Assembly: GCA_947644545.1 (NCBI GenBank)
Contig: CANRZW010000014.1
Span: 1 to 64,000, forward strand
Length of the DNA stretch: 64,000 nucleotides
Direction: 5' to 3'
From: an uncultured Lachnospiraceae bacterium
GTDB lineage: Bacteria; Bacillota; Clostridia; Lachnospirales; Lachnospiraceae
A program made the position numbers and the translations under genes. The first letter of the stretch is position 1, and each line of letters opens with the position of its first letter. A model generated the notes under the pieces. That model made no database searches. It was not told the DNA's origin and saw only the letters and a list, made by a program, of their open reading frames with translations. Below, in pieces: positions 44,124-53,938 of this stretch.

Positions 44124-45055
44124 TCCTCATGTCTTACCCTGCGTGTCACAAGGGTCAGCCTGTACTCAAAATCTCTGCGGTTCTTCAACGCCATATTCGA
44201 CAGCATCAGACCGGCAAACAAAGACTGCAGCGCCGCCAGACCAATAAAGCCGCACACGAACAGCGTCGGAAATCTCAACACCAGTCCGGTCTCAACATAG
44301 GCAATCAGAATCGGAATAAACATAATCACCGCGATCAGCGACAGGAAAACGGCGCACATACCAAAAAATCCCAACGGTTTGTAATCCCTGTACAGCTTCA
44401 ATATCGTTCTGATGACCTTGAAGCCGTCAGAGAACGTGTTGAGCTTGGATTCGCTTCCTTCCGGCCTGTCCCGGTAATCCACGATTACATTCTCAATCTG
44501 CATATTATTATAGACTGCATGGATCGTCATCTCCGTCTCTATTTCAAAACCGGTCGACAACACCGGAAAAGTCTTCACAAAGCCATAGCTGAAAGCCCTG
44601 TATCCGGTCATGATATCCTTGATCTCACAATTGAACAGCCGGTTAATGCTGCTGCGCACGATCGTATTGCCAAAATTATGGAACGGCCGCTTATTCTCCG
44701 TAAAATACGTGGAAGAAAGCCTGTCTCCCACCACCATATCCGCATTGCGGTGCAGTACTTTATCCACCATCTCCTCCGCATATTCCATCGGATAAGTATC
44801 GTCACCGTCCACCATGATATAGCACTCCGCTTCGATCTCCCGGAACATACGCCGGATCACGTTCCCCTTCCCCTGCATATATTCATAGCGGATCACGGCG
44901 CCGGCCTCTCTGGCCAGTTCCACGGTCCTGTCTTTGGAATTATTGTCATATACATAAACCACTGCCTCCGGGAGAGCTGCCTTCGCATCCCGGACTACCT
45001 TGGCGATCGTTTTCTCCTCGTTATAGCATGGAATCAGAACTGCTATTTTATCCAT
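44120..45055 (-). CDS. Polyprenyl-phosphate sugar synthase-like GT2
   Basis: About 311 residues from the ATG at 45055; a TTG five codons earlier is an alternative. GT-A domain with VLIPCYNEEKTIAKVV, VYDNNSKDRT, and the metal site MVDGDDTYPMEYA; then two C-terminal membrane segments (about 225-300). This is the Dpm1/GtrB-like group that loads a sugar on undecaprenyl phosphate. It is coupled to the DUF6020 gene and follows the MBOAT gene after 130 bases. Confidence 0.9.
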   Translation of the reverse strand: MDKIAVLIPCYNEEKTIAKVVRDAKAALPEAVVYVYDNNSKDRTVELAREAGAVIRYEYMQGKGNVIRRMFREIEAECYIMVDGDDTYPMEYAEEMVDKVLHRNADMVVGDRLSSTYFTENKRPFHNFGNTIVRSSINRLFNCEIKDIMTGYRAFSYGFVKTFPVLSTGFEIETEMTIHAVYNNMQIENVIVDYRDRPEGSESKLNTFSDGFKVIRTILKLYRDYKPLGFFGMCAVFLSLIAVIMFIPILIAYVETGLVLRFPTLFVCGFIGLAALQSLFAGLMLSNMALKNRRDFEYRLTLVTRRVRHEE

Positions 45056-45186
45056 CTTCTTAGTTCTCAACCTTTCCTGTCTTCTTCACCATCATGTGAT
45101 CATATTTTGTTATTATTTTCTATTTTATCATACAATGATATACTTGACTATTAAAAATACTGAATTCGCTTATCCACCGATATCTT

Positions 45187-46722
45187 CTAAAATCCCTGAT
45201 AGATAAATTCCGTGGCGCTGTACCCAGGCCCGTAACAGCCAAACAGAATCACGCCAAAAAGCAACGCGTACCACAAAATCCACCGGATCGGCAGCACCCT
45301 GACGCTGATCCGGTCCCGCACGGATCCCTTCTGCTGCAGCCACGATACCATCCCCAAAAGCACAAGCGCCAGAAATGCGATCAACATCTCCAGAGGGTCC
45401 AAGCCCAGATCAAATAAGGATCCGTTCCACCAGACTGCCGGATTCCATACAGACACCGCGCTGCCAAGCATCGCAAACGCATCCTTCACCGAATCTGCCC
45501 GGAAAAACAGATCGCCGATGCACACAAGCAGGAATGTCCTCAAGATCCGCAGCAGATTGATGCCTCTTCCGTCCGGATTGATCCGCCATCTTTTCAGAAG
45601 ATTACCGAACGACGGCGCTAACAGTTCTTCCATCACGATATAGAACCAGTGCAGCAGCCCGGAGCCGATCACGAATTTCCAGTCGCCGCCATGCCAGATC
45701 CCCACCGTCAGCCAGAGTATAAACATCGCCACAAACGTCGCATACTGCTTCCCCTTCTTCTTGCCGAACCGCTCTCTCCACTTCTTGTTCAATTTCGTGA
45801 AAAAGTTCGTCCGCAGTAACGGATAGAACACATACTCCTTCATCCAGACACCCAGCGTGATATGCCACCTGCGCCAGTACTCCGCAATACTTTTGGCAAA
45901 AAACGGGGTTTGGAAGTTCTCCGGAAGCAGAATCCCCAGACTCTCCGATAATCCCAGCACGATATCCATACAGCCGGAGAAATCCGTATAGAGCTGAAAC
46001 GCATAACACACCGTAGCAAACCAGATGTAAGCTCCGGGATAGCTCTCATACCCGCCATATACGGTATTCACCAACATGCCCAGCCGCTCCGCGATCACCA
46101 GCTTCTTAAAGAATCCCCACAACATCCGCTGCAGTCCACGGGTCACCTGGCGGTAATCAAAGCGGTGGGCTGCAAAGAACTGTTCTCCATGTTCTCTGTA
46201 CTTAAGGATCGGCCCGGACAGGATCACCGGAAAGTACATGCCATAGAGCATCATCTTCAGATAATTTCCCTGCGGTTGTGCTATCCCGTAATACACATCG
46301 ATCACATAGCCAAGCAGTGAGAAGGTATAGAACGATACCCCAAGCGGCACCAGAAAATCCACACTGCGGATCAACGCTTCCGAACTGCCAAGCAGACCGG
46401 CAATGCCGTTGATCGTATAAATACCGAAATTCACGTATTTAAGAACCACCAGGATTCCGATATTCACCAGGATTGTCATAAGGAGAATCACTCTGCGCTT
46501 CTTAGCTTCTTGTGCAGGACAAGCCGAAAGCAGTCTGATTCCCATGTAACATGCCGTCACCGACGCTGCCGGGTACAGGATCAGCAGACCATTGCCGCTC
46601 AGAAGGTAATAGGCCACGCTGCACACGAGCAGCAGCACCCACTGCAGCCTCCCCGGAATGATATAATACAATATTAACATTGCCGCAAAAAAACACAAAA
46701 AATAAAATGATGTGATACCCAT
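45187..46722 (-). CDS. MBOAT O-acyltransferase (first)
   Basis: 511 residues from the ATG at 46722 (GGAG six bases ahead). About ten membrane segments. The catalytic His lies in LTVGIWHGGDWKFVIG and the preceding motif is EYWRRWHITLGVWMKEYVF. AlgI/DltB-like, moving acyl groups across the membrane on to a surface glycan. Divergent from a second MBOAT at 47014; the two are not close copies. It heads a minus-strand run with the GT2/DUF6020 pair. Confidence 0.93.
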   Translation of the reverse strand: MGITSFYFLCFFAAMLILYYIIPGRLQWVLLLVCSVAYYLLSGNGLLILYPAASVTACYMGIRLLSACPAQEAKKRRVILLMTILVNIGILVVLKYVNFGIYTINGIAGLLGSSEALIRSVDFLVPLGVSFYTFSLLGYVIDVYYGIAQPQGNYLKMMLYGMYFPVILSGPILKYREHGEQFFAAHRFDYRQVTRGLQRMLWGFFKKLVIAERLGMLVNTVYGGYESYPGAYIWFATVCYAFQLYTDFSGCMDIVLGLSESLGILLPENFQTPFFAKSIAEYWRRWHITLGVWMKEYVFYPLLRTNFFTKLNKKWRERFGKKKGKQYATFVAMFILWLTVGIWHGGDWKFVIGSGLLHWFYIVMEELLAPSFGNLLKRWRINPDGRGINLLRILRTFLLVCIGDLFFRADSVKDAFAMLGSAVSVWNPAVWWNGSLFDLGLDPLEMLIAFLALVLLGMVSWLQQKGSVRDRISVRVLPIRWILWYALLFGVILFGCYGPGYSATEFIYQGF

Positions 46723-47013
46723 CCAGATCTCCAACCGATTCCTTCCAGATTCTTTCTATCGTTAACAGTATGCCCGTCTGCAGCATGTCTGTCTTTTACT
46801 TTGCAACATTATAATAGTAACATATAGCATGGGTTTTTTCTACTTTTTCCTCTACTATAAAGTGTTTTCACCTTCCGGGACGATGTGCAATCATAGCTTG
46901 TAGACTGTTATCCTGCCTGCTACGAAATCCCTGATTGCATAATTCCGGAAATTGCAGTAGAATAAAGCCGATAAAAGAAGTGTATGCTCTATATCATAAT
47001 AAGGAGATTGATC

Positions 47014-48459
47014 ATGCTGTTTAACTCTGTAACATTTGCCATATTTTTACCTATCACGTTCATTTTATACTATTGTGTCCCCCATAAATATCGATGGGGA
47101 TTCCTGCTGGCCGCCAGCTATGCTTTCTATATGAATCTGCATGTAGGTTATGGTTTACTGCTGTTATTCACCACCGTACTGACCTATGCGCTTGCCCGTC
47201 TGTTGGAGGCATCGCCTGAGAAATCCCGTAAGAAGCTCTGCCTGTGGGGCGGCGTTCTTCCCCTGGTATTGATCCTGCTTCTGTATAAGACAGCCAATCC
47301 GCTGATCGCTCAATTGAATGAGATGATCGCGGCAGGCAGGCTGTCTCTGCAGCCGATCACGTTGTCCATTCTTCTGCCGGCCGGTGTATCCTTCTATTTC
47401 TTTCAATCTATGGGATACCTTATTGATGTTTACCGCGGAAAGGTCAAGGCGGAACGGCACTTTGGCTACTATGCCCTGTTTGTCTCTTTCTTCCCCCAGC
47501 TTCTGGCCGGACCGATTGGCAGAGCAGACAGTCTTCTGCCGCAATATAAGAAAGACCGTCCTTTTGTCTATGAGAATGTTACCTATGGCCTGAAGCTGAT
47601 GGTCTGGGGATATTTTAAGAAACTGGTGATCGCCGACGTCTTTGCCGTCACCGTAAACAGCATTTATGACAACGCTCAGGCCTATGTCGGATTTGCCTTT
47701 ATCATTGCGACTCTGATGTTCGCTGTCGAGATCTACTGTGATTTCTCCGGTTATTCCGATATTGCCATCGGATGTGCCCGGCTGTTTGGCATAGAACTGA
47801 TGACAAACTTCAAGAGTCCCTATTTTTCCTTTTCCATCCGGGAATTCTGGAGCCGCTGGCACATTTCCCTGTCTACCTGGTTCCGGGACTATGTCTACAT
47901 TCCCTTAGGCGGCAACAGAGTTTCATTATGGCGTCATTGCCTGAATCTGCTCCTTACCTTTCTGGTCAGCGGTTTCTGGCACGGAAGCAGACTGACCTTT
48001 ATCCTCTGGGGTGGTATTCACGGCCTGCTGCAGATTATCGAAACACTGCTCTTTCCCAAAAAGAGAAACGGGGTTGTGGTAAAGCGCCGCAAACATTGGT
48101 GGCAGCTTCCCATCACCTTTATCCTGCTGTGTTTTACGTGGATCTTCTTCCGCGCCAACACCATACAGGATGCCATGTGGATCATTTCCAGGCTCTTCTG
48201 GGATATTGAACGGCCGCTCAATTACCTGCAGACCGGTTTCACCTGTCTTGGCATCTCACCGATCATTGCCATGGGAATGGGATTATCCGTTCTGCTGCTT
48301 GCCATTTATGACCTGATCAGCCTGAAATATGATGTGATAGCCTTATTTTCCAAACAGAAATTTTTTATCCGCTGGCCCGTATATGTGTTATTCCTGATTA
48401 TAATCGCCTTGTTTGCCCCCAAAGGCGTGGCGACCGAATTTATTTATTTTCAGTTCTAA
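47014..48459 (+). CDS. MBOAT O-acyltransferase (second)
   Basis: 481 residues from the ATG at 47014 (AAGGAG nine bases ahead). About ten membrane segments, AlgI/DltB-like: EFWSRWHISLSTWFRDYVYIPLGG and the active-site LVSGFWHGSRLTFILWGGIHGLLQ. Followed after 42 bases by an SGNH-like protein gene, the usual partner that finishes the O-acyl transfer outside the membrane. Confidence 0.94.
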   Translation: MLFNSVTFAIFLPITFILYYCVPHKYRWGFLLAASYAFYMNLHVGYGLLLLFTTVLTYALARLLEASPEKSRKKLCLWGGVLPLVLILLLYKTANPLIAQLNEMIAAGRLSLQPITLSILLPAGVSFYFFQSMGYLIDVYRGKVKAERHFGYYALFVSFFPQLLAGPIGRADSLLPQYKKDRPFVYENVTYGLKLMVWGYFKKLVIADVFAVTVNSIYDNAQAYVGFAFIIATLMFAVEIYCDFSGYSDIAIGCARLFGIELMTNFKSPYFSFSIREFWSRWHISLSTWFRDYVYIPLGGNRVSLWRHCLNLLLTFLVSGFWHGSRLTFILWGGIHGLLQIIETLLFPKKRNGVVVKRRKHWWQLPITFILLCFTWIFFRANTIQDAMWIISRLFWDIERPLNYLQTGFTCLGISPIIAMGMGLSVLLLAIYDLISLKYDVIALFSKQKFFIRWPVYVLFLIIIALFAPKGVATEFIYFQF

Positions 48460-48501
48460 CAGCGGATACCAGTAGAAATGGAGTAGAAATTGGAGAAGAA
48501 T

Positions 48502-49461
48502 ATGAAAAAAACATTTGACGTGATACGATTTGTATTGAAATGCATCCTGATTCCGGCAGCATCCGTTCTTATCATCTATATGCTGAATAAACCTTATAAG
48601 GAGATTGACGACCAGAAATACCTGGATATTCTTAAATTTGATATGCTTGGCAGGGAGTACTGGGAAATTCATGTTGCCAATCTGGGCAGTTCCCATGGCG
48701 CCTACGATTTCGTCTATGACGACATCATGGCAAGAGGATATATCTGCTTTAACTTCGGCAACACCAGTCAAAGCTATAACTATGATTATGCACTCCTGAA
48801 GGAGTTCGGCCAGTATATGGAAAACGAAAGTGTACTCTTTATTCCCGTATCCTACTTCTCCTTCAATAATGAAGTGGTCAATGCAACAGAAGCCGAGGCC
48901 ATGAGTCTGCGCTACTATCGTTTGTTATCTCCGCAGAACATTCCCGACTATGATCCGTACGTTGATATCATCACCAACAGATTGCCCATCCTGTCTGCCG
49001 GCAAGGATATTCTGAAATTGTTCCCGAATATCAATCCTGTTCTGGTTGCCCATGCTGCCGGTGACGGCGTAGACGTAAACGAATTTGCCGCCCGCGCTCA
49101 GGAACGCTACAGCAGGCATTTTGATAATAAAGCAGACTATTTTCTGCCGGAACGGATCGAGGAACTGTATGCGATCATTGAGTACTGCAAAGAGCATAAT
49201 ATCACACCTGTCCTCATCACCACGCCTTTTTCCAAATATTACAGAGACCTGGTGAGCGAAGATTTTCTCCGGGAATTTAACAGCACAGTCAATACGATTG
49301 CATCCGAGACACAGACAAACTACTACGACTATTCCTGTGACAGTAGATTTCATGAAACACTGGAATATTTCTCTGATTCCGACCATCTGAATGACGCAGG
49401 CGCCCGATATTTCATGAGCATTTTGTGGGATGAAGTGGAAGAACTACAGCGCTATCATTAA
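48502..49461 (+). CDS. SGNH-like O-acetylation partner protein
   Basis: 319 residues from the ATG at 48502 (TTGGAGAAG just ahead). One N-terminal membrane segment (VLKCILIPAASVLIIYML) anchors an outside domain. NLGSSHGAYDF takes the place of the GDS nucleophile block and SDSDHLNDAGARYF holds the Asp/His pair. Such AlgX/DltD-like proteins work with an MBOAT. In an operon with the preceding MBOAT. Converges on the YdjC gene with 19 bases between. Confidence 0.84.
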   Translation: MKKTFDVIRFVLKCILIPAASVLIIYMLNKPYKEIDDQKYLDILKFDMLGREYWEIHVANLGSSHGAYDFVYDDIMARGYICFNFGNTSQSYNYDYALLKEFGQYMENESVLFIPVSYFSFNNEVVNATEAEAMSLRYYRLLSPQNIPDYDPYVDIITNRLPILSAGKDILKLFPNINPVLVAHAAGDGVDVNEFAARAQERYSRHFDNKADYFLPERIEELYAIIEYCKEHNITPVLITTPFSKYYRDLVSEDFLREFNSTVNTIASETQTNYYDYSCDSRFHETLEYFSDSDHLNDAGARYFMSILWDEVEELQRYH

Positions 49462-49480
49462 CAAGTGACTCGAAATCTCC

Positions 49481-50422
49481 CTATGTCCCTGTCACTTCCC
49501 GAATCCGGCGTACGGCCTCCATCTCTACACGCCGATCCGCCCGCAGATAAAACTCTTCGGCTGCTTCTTTACCGATTTCTGACGTTACCTCCTCCGGCAG
49601 CGTAGAACCTGGATGAAACAGGATCTCCAGTACACGGTCCTGTTTCCTGGCCAGCTCCCTGATCCGCGGATACAGTCTGACAATCCGCTCATGATCCATA
49701 TGACCGCTCATGACCAATCCCCACAGATACATCTGCTCCATACGATGCGCCAAGGCATATCGATCAACTCTGTGTGAATAGAATGCCAGGAGCCTGTTCT
49801 TGACAAAATTAATCGGTCGATAAGTGCTCCAAAGCGAAGTCTCTCTTAGGAAGGCTCCCAACATTTCCCGGGAATTGCGGATATATTCCACCTCATAATG
49901 TTCCTCAGTGATCACCTCCGTCAGCGCCTCCCATACAACCGGAATCATATGGGCATGCTGATGGGAATCAATCCGCAGTCCCTTCTGGCCGCATCGGATT
50001 CCTGCGCTTTCTGCCAATCTCATGGCATGGTTCACCGCCGCATCTACCTTCTCGATCTGCGCCTTTACTTCCTTTTTCAGCTGTGCTTTCGCCCCGTTTC
50101 GTTTCCACGGCAGATAGGACATCATAAATAAACCGCCCCAGGATAACCCCATGAGCGAATCACCCGGTTTGGTAAGAAGCGGAATCTCATCCGCTCCTGT
50201 CAGACACCTTCCTTCCACAAAGTCCAGATGCACGGACATCTTCGGCAGGAACGGCAGCTGCGGAATCGCCTCATACAACAACGCCATGCACTGATCAAAG
50301 CAGGACATATTCGGCACGATACTGATGCTGTCAAGCTGACCCCTTTTCATGCAGGACAACATATCCTTAGAAGTATTGACCGTCAACGCATAATCATCTG
50401 CATGTATATCTATCCTGAACAT
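49481..50422 (-). CDS. YdjC-family carbohydrate deacetylase
   Basis: 313 residues from the ATG at 50422, preceded by GGCGGACGGGAA; the open frame extends 36 codons earlier, overlapping the GT2 gene, but without need. Metal-site motifs of the ChbG/YdjC family: HADDYALT (Asp9, Asp10), SVHLDF (His65), DSHQHAHM (His154, 156, 158) and LFHPG. Removes N-acetyl groups from a HexNAc. No signal peptide, so it acts in the cytoplasm. Directly after a membrane-anchored GT2 (19-base gap), as NaxD after FlmF2 in Francisella, where the pair makes undecaprenyl-phosphate galactosamine. That suggests its substrate is a lipid-linked HexNAc (inference). Confidence 0.9.
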   Translation of the reverse strand: MFRIDIHADDYALTVNTSKDMLSCMKRGQLDSISIVPNMSCFDQCMALLYEAIPQLPFLPKMSVHLDFVEGRCLTGADEIPLLTKPGDSLMGLSWGGLFMMSYLPWKRNGAKAQLKKEVKAQIEKVDAAVNHAMRLAESAGIRCGQKGLRIDSHQHAHMIPVVWEALTEVITEEHYEVEYIRNSREMLGAFLRETSLWSTYRPINFVKNRLLAFYSHRVDRYALAHRMEQMYLWGLVMSGHMDHERIVRLYPRIRELARKQDRVLEILFHPGSTLPEEVTSEIGKEAAEEFYLRADRRVEMEAVRRIREVTGT

Positions 50423-50441
50423 TTCCCGTCCGCCCTTCCTG

Positions 50442-51479
50442 TTACTTCTCCCCATCCTCGCATCCCATGTCAGCTTTTGACACGGATCTCTGCGAAAAAG
50501 GTGTGCTGCTGTTTTCTTCTTTCCAGACAAAAGTATCTATGATATATCTGGGCCGGTGTTTCGCCTCCATATAAATCTTACCGATATACTCACCGATAAT
50601 CCCCAGCGAAAGGATCGTGATCCCTCCGATCAGCAGAGAAACCGTCATGGACGTCGTATAGCCAGGTACATTATTTCCCTGTATCCAGTCCGCCAGAATA
50701 ATGACCAGCATGATGCAGCTGAACAGAAATACACTCAGCCCCAGGACACTGATCATTCTAAGGGGTCTGGTACTCATGGAAGTGATTCCGTCCATCGCCA
50801 GTGTCATCATCTTACTCAAGGTATACTTCGAATGCCCTGCCTCTCTGGCCTTGACATCAAAGTAAACTACATCCGAAGGGAATCCCATGGTTGGGATCAA
50901 ACCTCTCAGGAACAGGTTTGTCTCCTGATACTCTGCTAAGGCATCCAACGCCTTTTTCGACATCAGGCGGTAATCCGCGTGGTTGGTGATTACCCTGCTC
51001 CCCAGAAGATGCATCAGATTATAATACAGCGTCGCGCTTCCTTTCTTAAAAAAGCCATCGGAATGCCTGTCATTGCGCACGCCATACACTACTTCACTGC
51101 CCGCCATATAACTGTCTATAAATTTGTCCAAAGCCTCTATATCCTGCTGCAGGTCCGCATCAATGGTCACCACCGCGTCGGCATACCTTCTTGCCGTCAT
51201 CATACCTGCCAGAATAGCGCTCTGATGTCCATAATTCCCCGCCAGACTGATCACGGAAAACATCGCATCTCTTTCCGCCGCCTTATGCAGCAGACGCAGG
51301 GTGTTGTCCTTACTGCCGTCATTTACAAACATGACTTTACTGCCTGCCGCGATCCGCCCAGCCTCCCGCAGACGCCTTATCTTATCACCGAGCACCTGTG
51401 CAGACTTCTCAATGACCTCTTCCTCATTATAACAGGGAACCACCAGGTATACTATCGGTATGTCTTTTCTTAAGTTCAT
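50442..51479 (-). CDS. Membrane-anchored GT2 (GtrB/ArnC/FlmF2-like)
   Basis: 345 residues from the ATG at 51479 (GGAAAG six bases ahead); starts at 51491 or 51527 cannot be excluded. GT-A domain with YLVVPCYNEEEVIEKS, FVNDGSKDNT, VTIDADLQQD and the MSKKALDAL/ETNLFLRGLIP region, followed by two membrane helices (about 245-310). Makes undecaprenyl-phosphate sugar. Same operon as ugd, the UDP-GlcA epimerase and YdjC. Its sugar is unknown; a HexNAc would fit the following deacetylase. Confidence 0.92.
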   Translation of the reverse strand: MNLRKDIPIVYLVVPCYNEEEVIEKSAQVLGDKIRRLREAGRIAAGSKVMFVNDGSKDNTLRLLHKAAERDAMFSVISLAGNYGHQSAILAGMMTARRYADAVVTIDADLQQDIEALDKFIDSYMAGSEVVYGVRNDRHSDGFFKKGSATLYYNLMHLLGSRVITNHADYRLMSKKALDALAEYQETNLFLRGLIPTMGFPSDVVYFDVKAREAGHSKYTLSKMMTLAMDGITSMSTRPLRMISVLGLSVFLFSCIMLVIILADWIQGNNVPGYTTSMTVSLLIGGITILSLGIIGEYIGKIYMEAKHRPRYIIDTFVWKEENSSTPFSQRSVSKADMGCEDGEK

Positions 51480-51568
51480 GCTGCTTTCCATATCCTTTCC
51501 CATCCCTGCTTCCCTGTCATCATCCATCTACTATTATATCCTGTCAAAAAAAGTTCCATAATGCCACC

Positions 51569-52576
51569 CTACACCTGATAGTAATCCCGATACCATGCTA
51601 CGAACTTCATAAGCCCCTCTTCGATCGTCGTATCCGGCTTAAAATCATAATCCCGCATCAGGTCCGTGACATCCGCATAGGTCTGATATACATCTCCCGG
51701 CTGCATCGGCAGATATTCCTTGACTGCCGTTTTCCCCAGACATTTCTCTAACGCCTCGATATAATCCATCAGCTTTTCCGGTTTATTATTGCCAATGTTA
51801 TACAACCTGTAACTGACACCTTTGTCATTCTGTTCCGGCGGATTACAGAGAATGTTCTCCATCCCTTTGACGATATCATCAATATAGGTAAAATCTCTGT
51901 ACATATCGCCATTGTTATAGATCTGGATCGGCTTTCCCGCCAGGATCTTCTGCGTAAACTTGAAATAAGCCATATCCGGCCTGCCAAACGGCCCATATAC
52001 CGTAAAGAACCGCAGTCCAGTCACCGGAATATGGTAAAGTTTACTGTAAGCATGCGCTAACAGTTCATTCGACTTCTTCGTCGCCGCATACAGGCTCACC
52101 GGCTCATCCACCTTATCCTCCGTGGAAAAAGGCACTTTCTCATTCCCGCCATAGACAGAGCTGGACGACGCATAGACAAGATGTTCCACCGGAAAATACC
52201 GACATCCTTCCAAAATATGAAAAAATCCCATCATATTAGACTGCATATAGGCATCCGGGTTGTCAATGCTGTACCGCACCCCTGCCTGTGCCCCCAGATT
52301 CACTACCACCTGCGGTGTATACTCCTGAAACAAGCGGAACACATCTCCCTTATCGCTTAGATCGCCTTTGATAAAAGTATAGTCTTCATACTGCCTCAAA
52401 ATCTTCAGCCGATCCTTCTTTAACCGTACGTCATAATAATCATTCAGGTTATCGAAACCGATTACTCTTGCTCCCTGCTCCAAAAGACTTCTGGACAAGT
52501 GAAAGCCTATAAAACCGGCCCCGCCTGTTATCAAATATGTTTTCGTTCTATCCAGTGAATTCATATTCCTGCTCAT
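51569..52576 (-). CDS. UDP-glucuronate 4-epimerase
   Basis: 335 residues, SDR-type NAD enzyme. GGAGFIGFHL motif near residue 18; the conserved FDNLNDYYDVRLKKDRL stretch, AGVRYSIDNPDAY, SSSSVYGGN and the catalytic YAATKK are those of the CapI/LpsL-type UDP-GlcA 4-epimerases. Converts UDP-GlcA to UDP-GalA, and follows ugd, which makes UDP-GlcA, after 51 bases. The start may be the ATG at 52564 instead; both lack a strong site. Confidence 0.9.
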   Translation of the reverse strand: MSRNMNSLDRTKTYLITGGAGFIGFHLSRSLLEQGARVIGFDNLNDYYDVRLKKDRLKILRQYEDYTFIKGDLSDKGDVFRLFQEYTPQVVVNLGAQAGVRYSIDNPDAYMQSNMMGFFHILEGCRYFPVEHLVYASSSSVYGGNEKVPFSTEDKVDEPVSLYAATKKSNELLAHAYSKLYHIPVTGLRFFTVYGPFGRPDMAYFKFTQKILAGKPIQIYNNGDMYRDFTYIDDIVKGMENILCNPPEQNDKGVSYRLYNIGNNKPEKLMDYIEALEKCLGKTAVKEYLPMQPGDVYQTYADVTDLMRDYDFKPDTTIEEGLMKFVAWYRDYYQV

Positions 52577-52627
52577 ACCTTTCTGGCTCTATTTCCATCT
52601 CAGCCATATCCTTCTGACCATATTTCC

Positions 52628-53938
52628 TTAACGTCCGATACTGTAATACTCCACGCCTGCTGCTCTCATGGCCTCTAAATCATACAGATTACGCCCGTCA
52701 TACACGAGGGGGATCCGCATCCTGTTCTTGAAAGTCTCCGGCGCTACCGCTTTGATCTCTCCCCATTCCGTGAAGATAAAGCAGATATTGGCATCCTGAA
52801 GCGCCTCCTCCGGCGTTGCCGTATACTGGATCGTTCCTCTCTCGCTCTTTCCTTCCGGATACCTCTTCCTAAAATTATCCGCCGCCACAGGATCATAAGC
52901 ATAGATATTGGCGCCGCTCTCCAGAAGAAGCTGTACATTGTCCAGAGACGGCGCCTCCCGCAGGTCATCCGTACCCGCCTTGAAAGCCAATCCAAGCACA
53001 GCTACCTTCAGATCCTGGAATGTGATCATCCGATTGCTCGCCTTGTGGAACAACTTGGTCTTCTGCTCGGCATTCACATCCACCGCCGCCTCAACCGTGC
53101 GCAGTGTATATCCGTTCTGTCTGGCCAGATACTTAAGCGCCTTCGTATCCTTCGGGAAACAGCTTCCGCCATATCCCACTCCGGCATTCAGGAACCGGGA
53201 ACCGATCCGCGCATCATAACTCATACCCTCCGCCACGGCATCGATATCTGCTCCTACCAGCTCACACAGATTGGCAATATCATTCATATAAGAGATCTTA
53301 AGCGCCAGGAAATCGTTGCACGCATATTTGATCATTTCTGCAGAACGCCTGTTTACCGATACGATCGGAAGCCCAAACGGCTCATAGATCTTCTTTAAGA
53401 CCGCCTCAGCCTCCTTACTCTCCGTCCCGATAATGATCCTCGCCGCATGGAGTGTATCATGCACCGCAGAACCCTGTGCCAGGAATTCAGGATTGGAGGC
53501 CACCTCCACCTTGACGTCCCTGATCAGGAAATCCCTGATAAACTGCTCTACTTTATCATTCGTTCCTACCGGAACCGTAGATTTCACTACTACCAGACAA
53601 TCCCGCTCCACAGACTCTGCGATCTGCCTGGAAACCGTCGCAATATAACTTAAGTTCGCGGACCCATCCGGCTGCTCCGGTGTACCTACTCCAATAAAAA
53701 TGGCATCAACGTCCTTATAGGCATTCTGATAATCGGTAGTATAATGCAGTCTGCCGGTAGCATTATTCTTCTGCATCAGTTCTTCCAGTCCCTCTTCATA
53801 AATAGGCGATACCCCCGATTCCATCAGTTTCACTTTCTTCTCATCCACATCCACACAGGTGACGTCGTGCCCTTTCTCCGCAAAACACACGCCTGCCACA
53901 AGCCCTACATATCCTGTTCCCGCAACTGCTATCTTCAT
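52628..53938 (-). CDS. ugd: UDP-glucose 6-dehydrogenase
   Basis: 436 residues. Oxidises UDP-glucose to UDP-glucuronate with two NAD. NAD-binding MKIAVAGTGYVGLVAGVCFA, the substrate loop EFLAQGSAV and the catalytic cysteine in GYGGSCFPKDTKAL are intact. First of an operon with the epimerase, GT2 and YdjC. Upstream is a 120-base gap to the GT8 gene with a small hairpin (54012-54031) and no certain promoter. Confidence 0.96.
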   Translation of the reverse strand: MKIAVAGTGYVGLVAGVCFAEKGHDVTCVDVDEKKVKLMESGVSPIYEEGLEELMQKNNATGRLHYTTDYQNAYKDVDAIFIGVGTPEQPDGSANLSYIATVSRQIAESVERDCLVVVKSTVPVGTNDKVEQFIRDFLIRDVKVEVASNPEFLAQGSAVHDTLHAARIIIGTESKEAEAVLKKIYEPFGLPIVSVNRRSAEMIKYACNDFLALKISYMNDIANLCELVGADIDAVAEGMSYDARIGSRFLNAGVGYGGSCFPKDTKALKYLARQNGYTLRTVEAAVDVNAEQKTKLFHKASNRMITFQDLKVAVLGLAFKAGTDDLREAPSLDNVQLLLESGANIYAYDPVAADNFRKRYPEGKSERGTIQYTATPEEALQDANICFIFTEWGEIKAVAPETFKNRMRIPLVYDGRNLYDLEAMRAAGVEYYSIGR

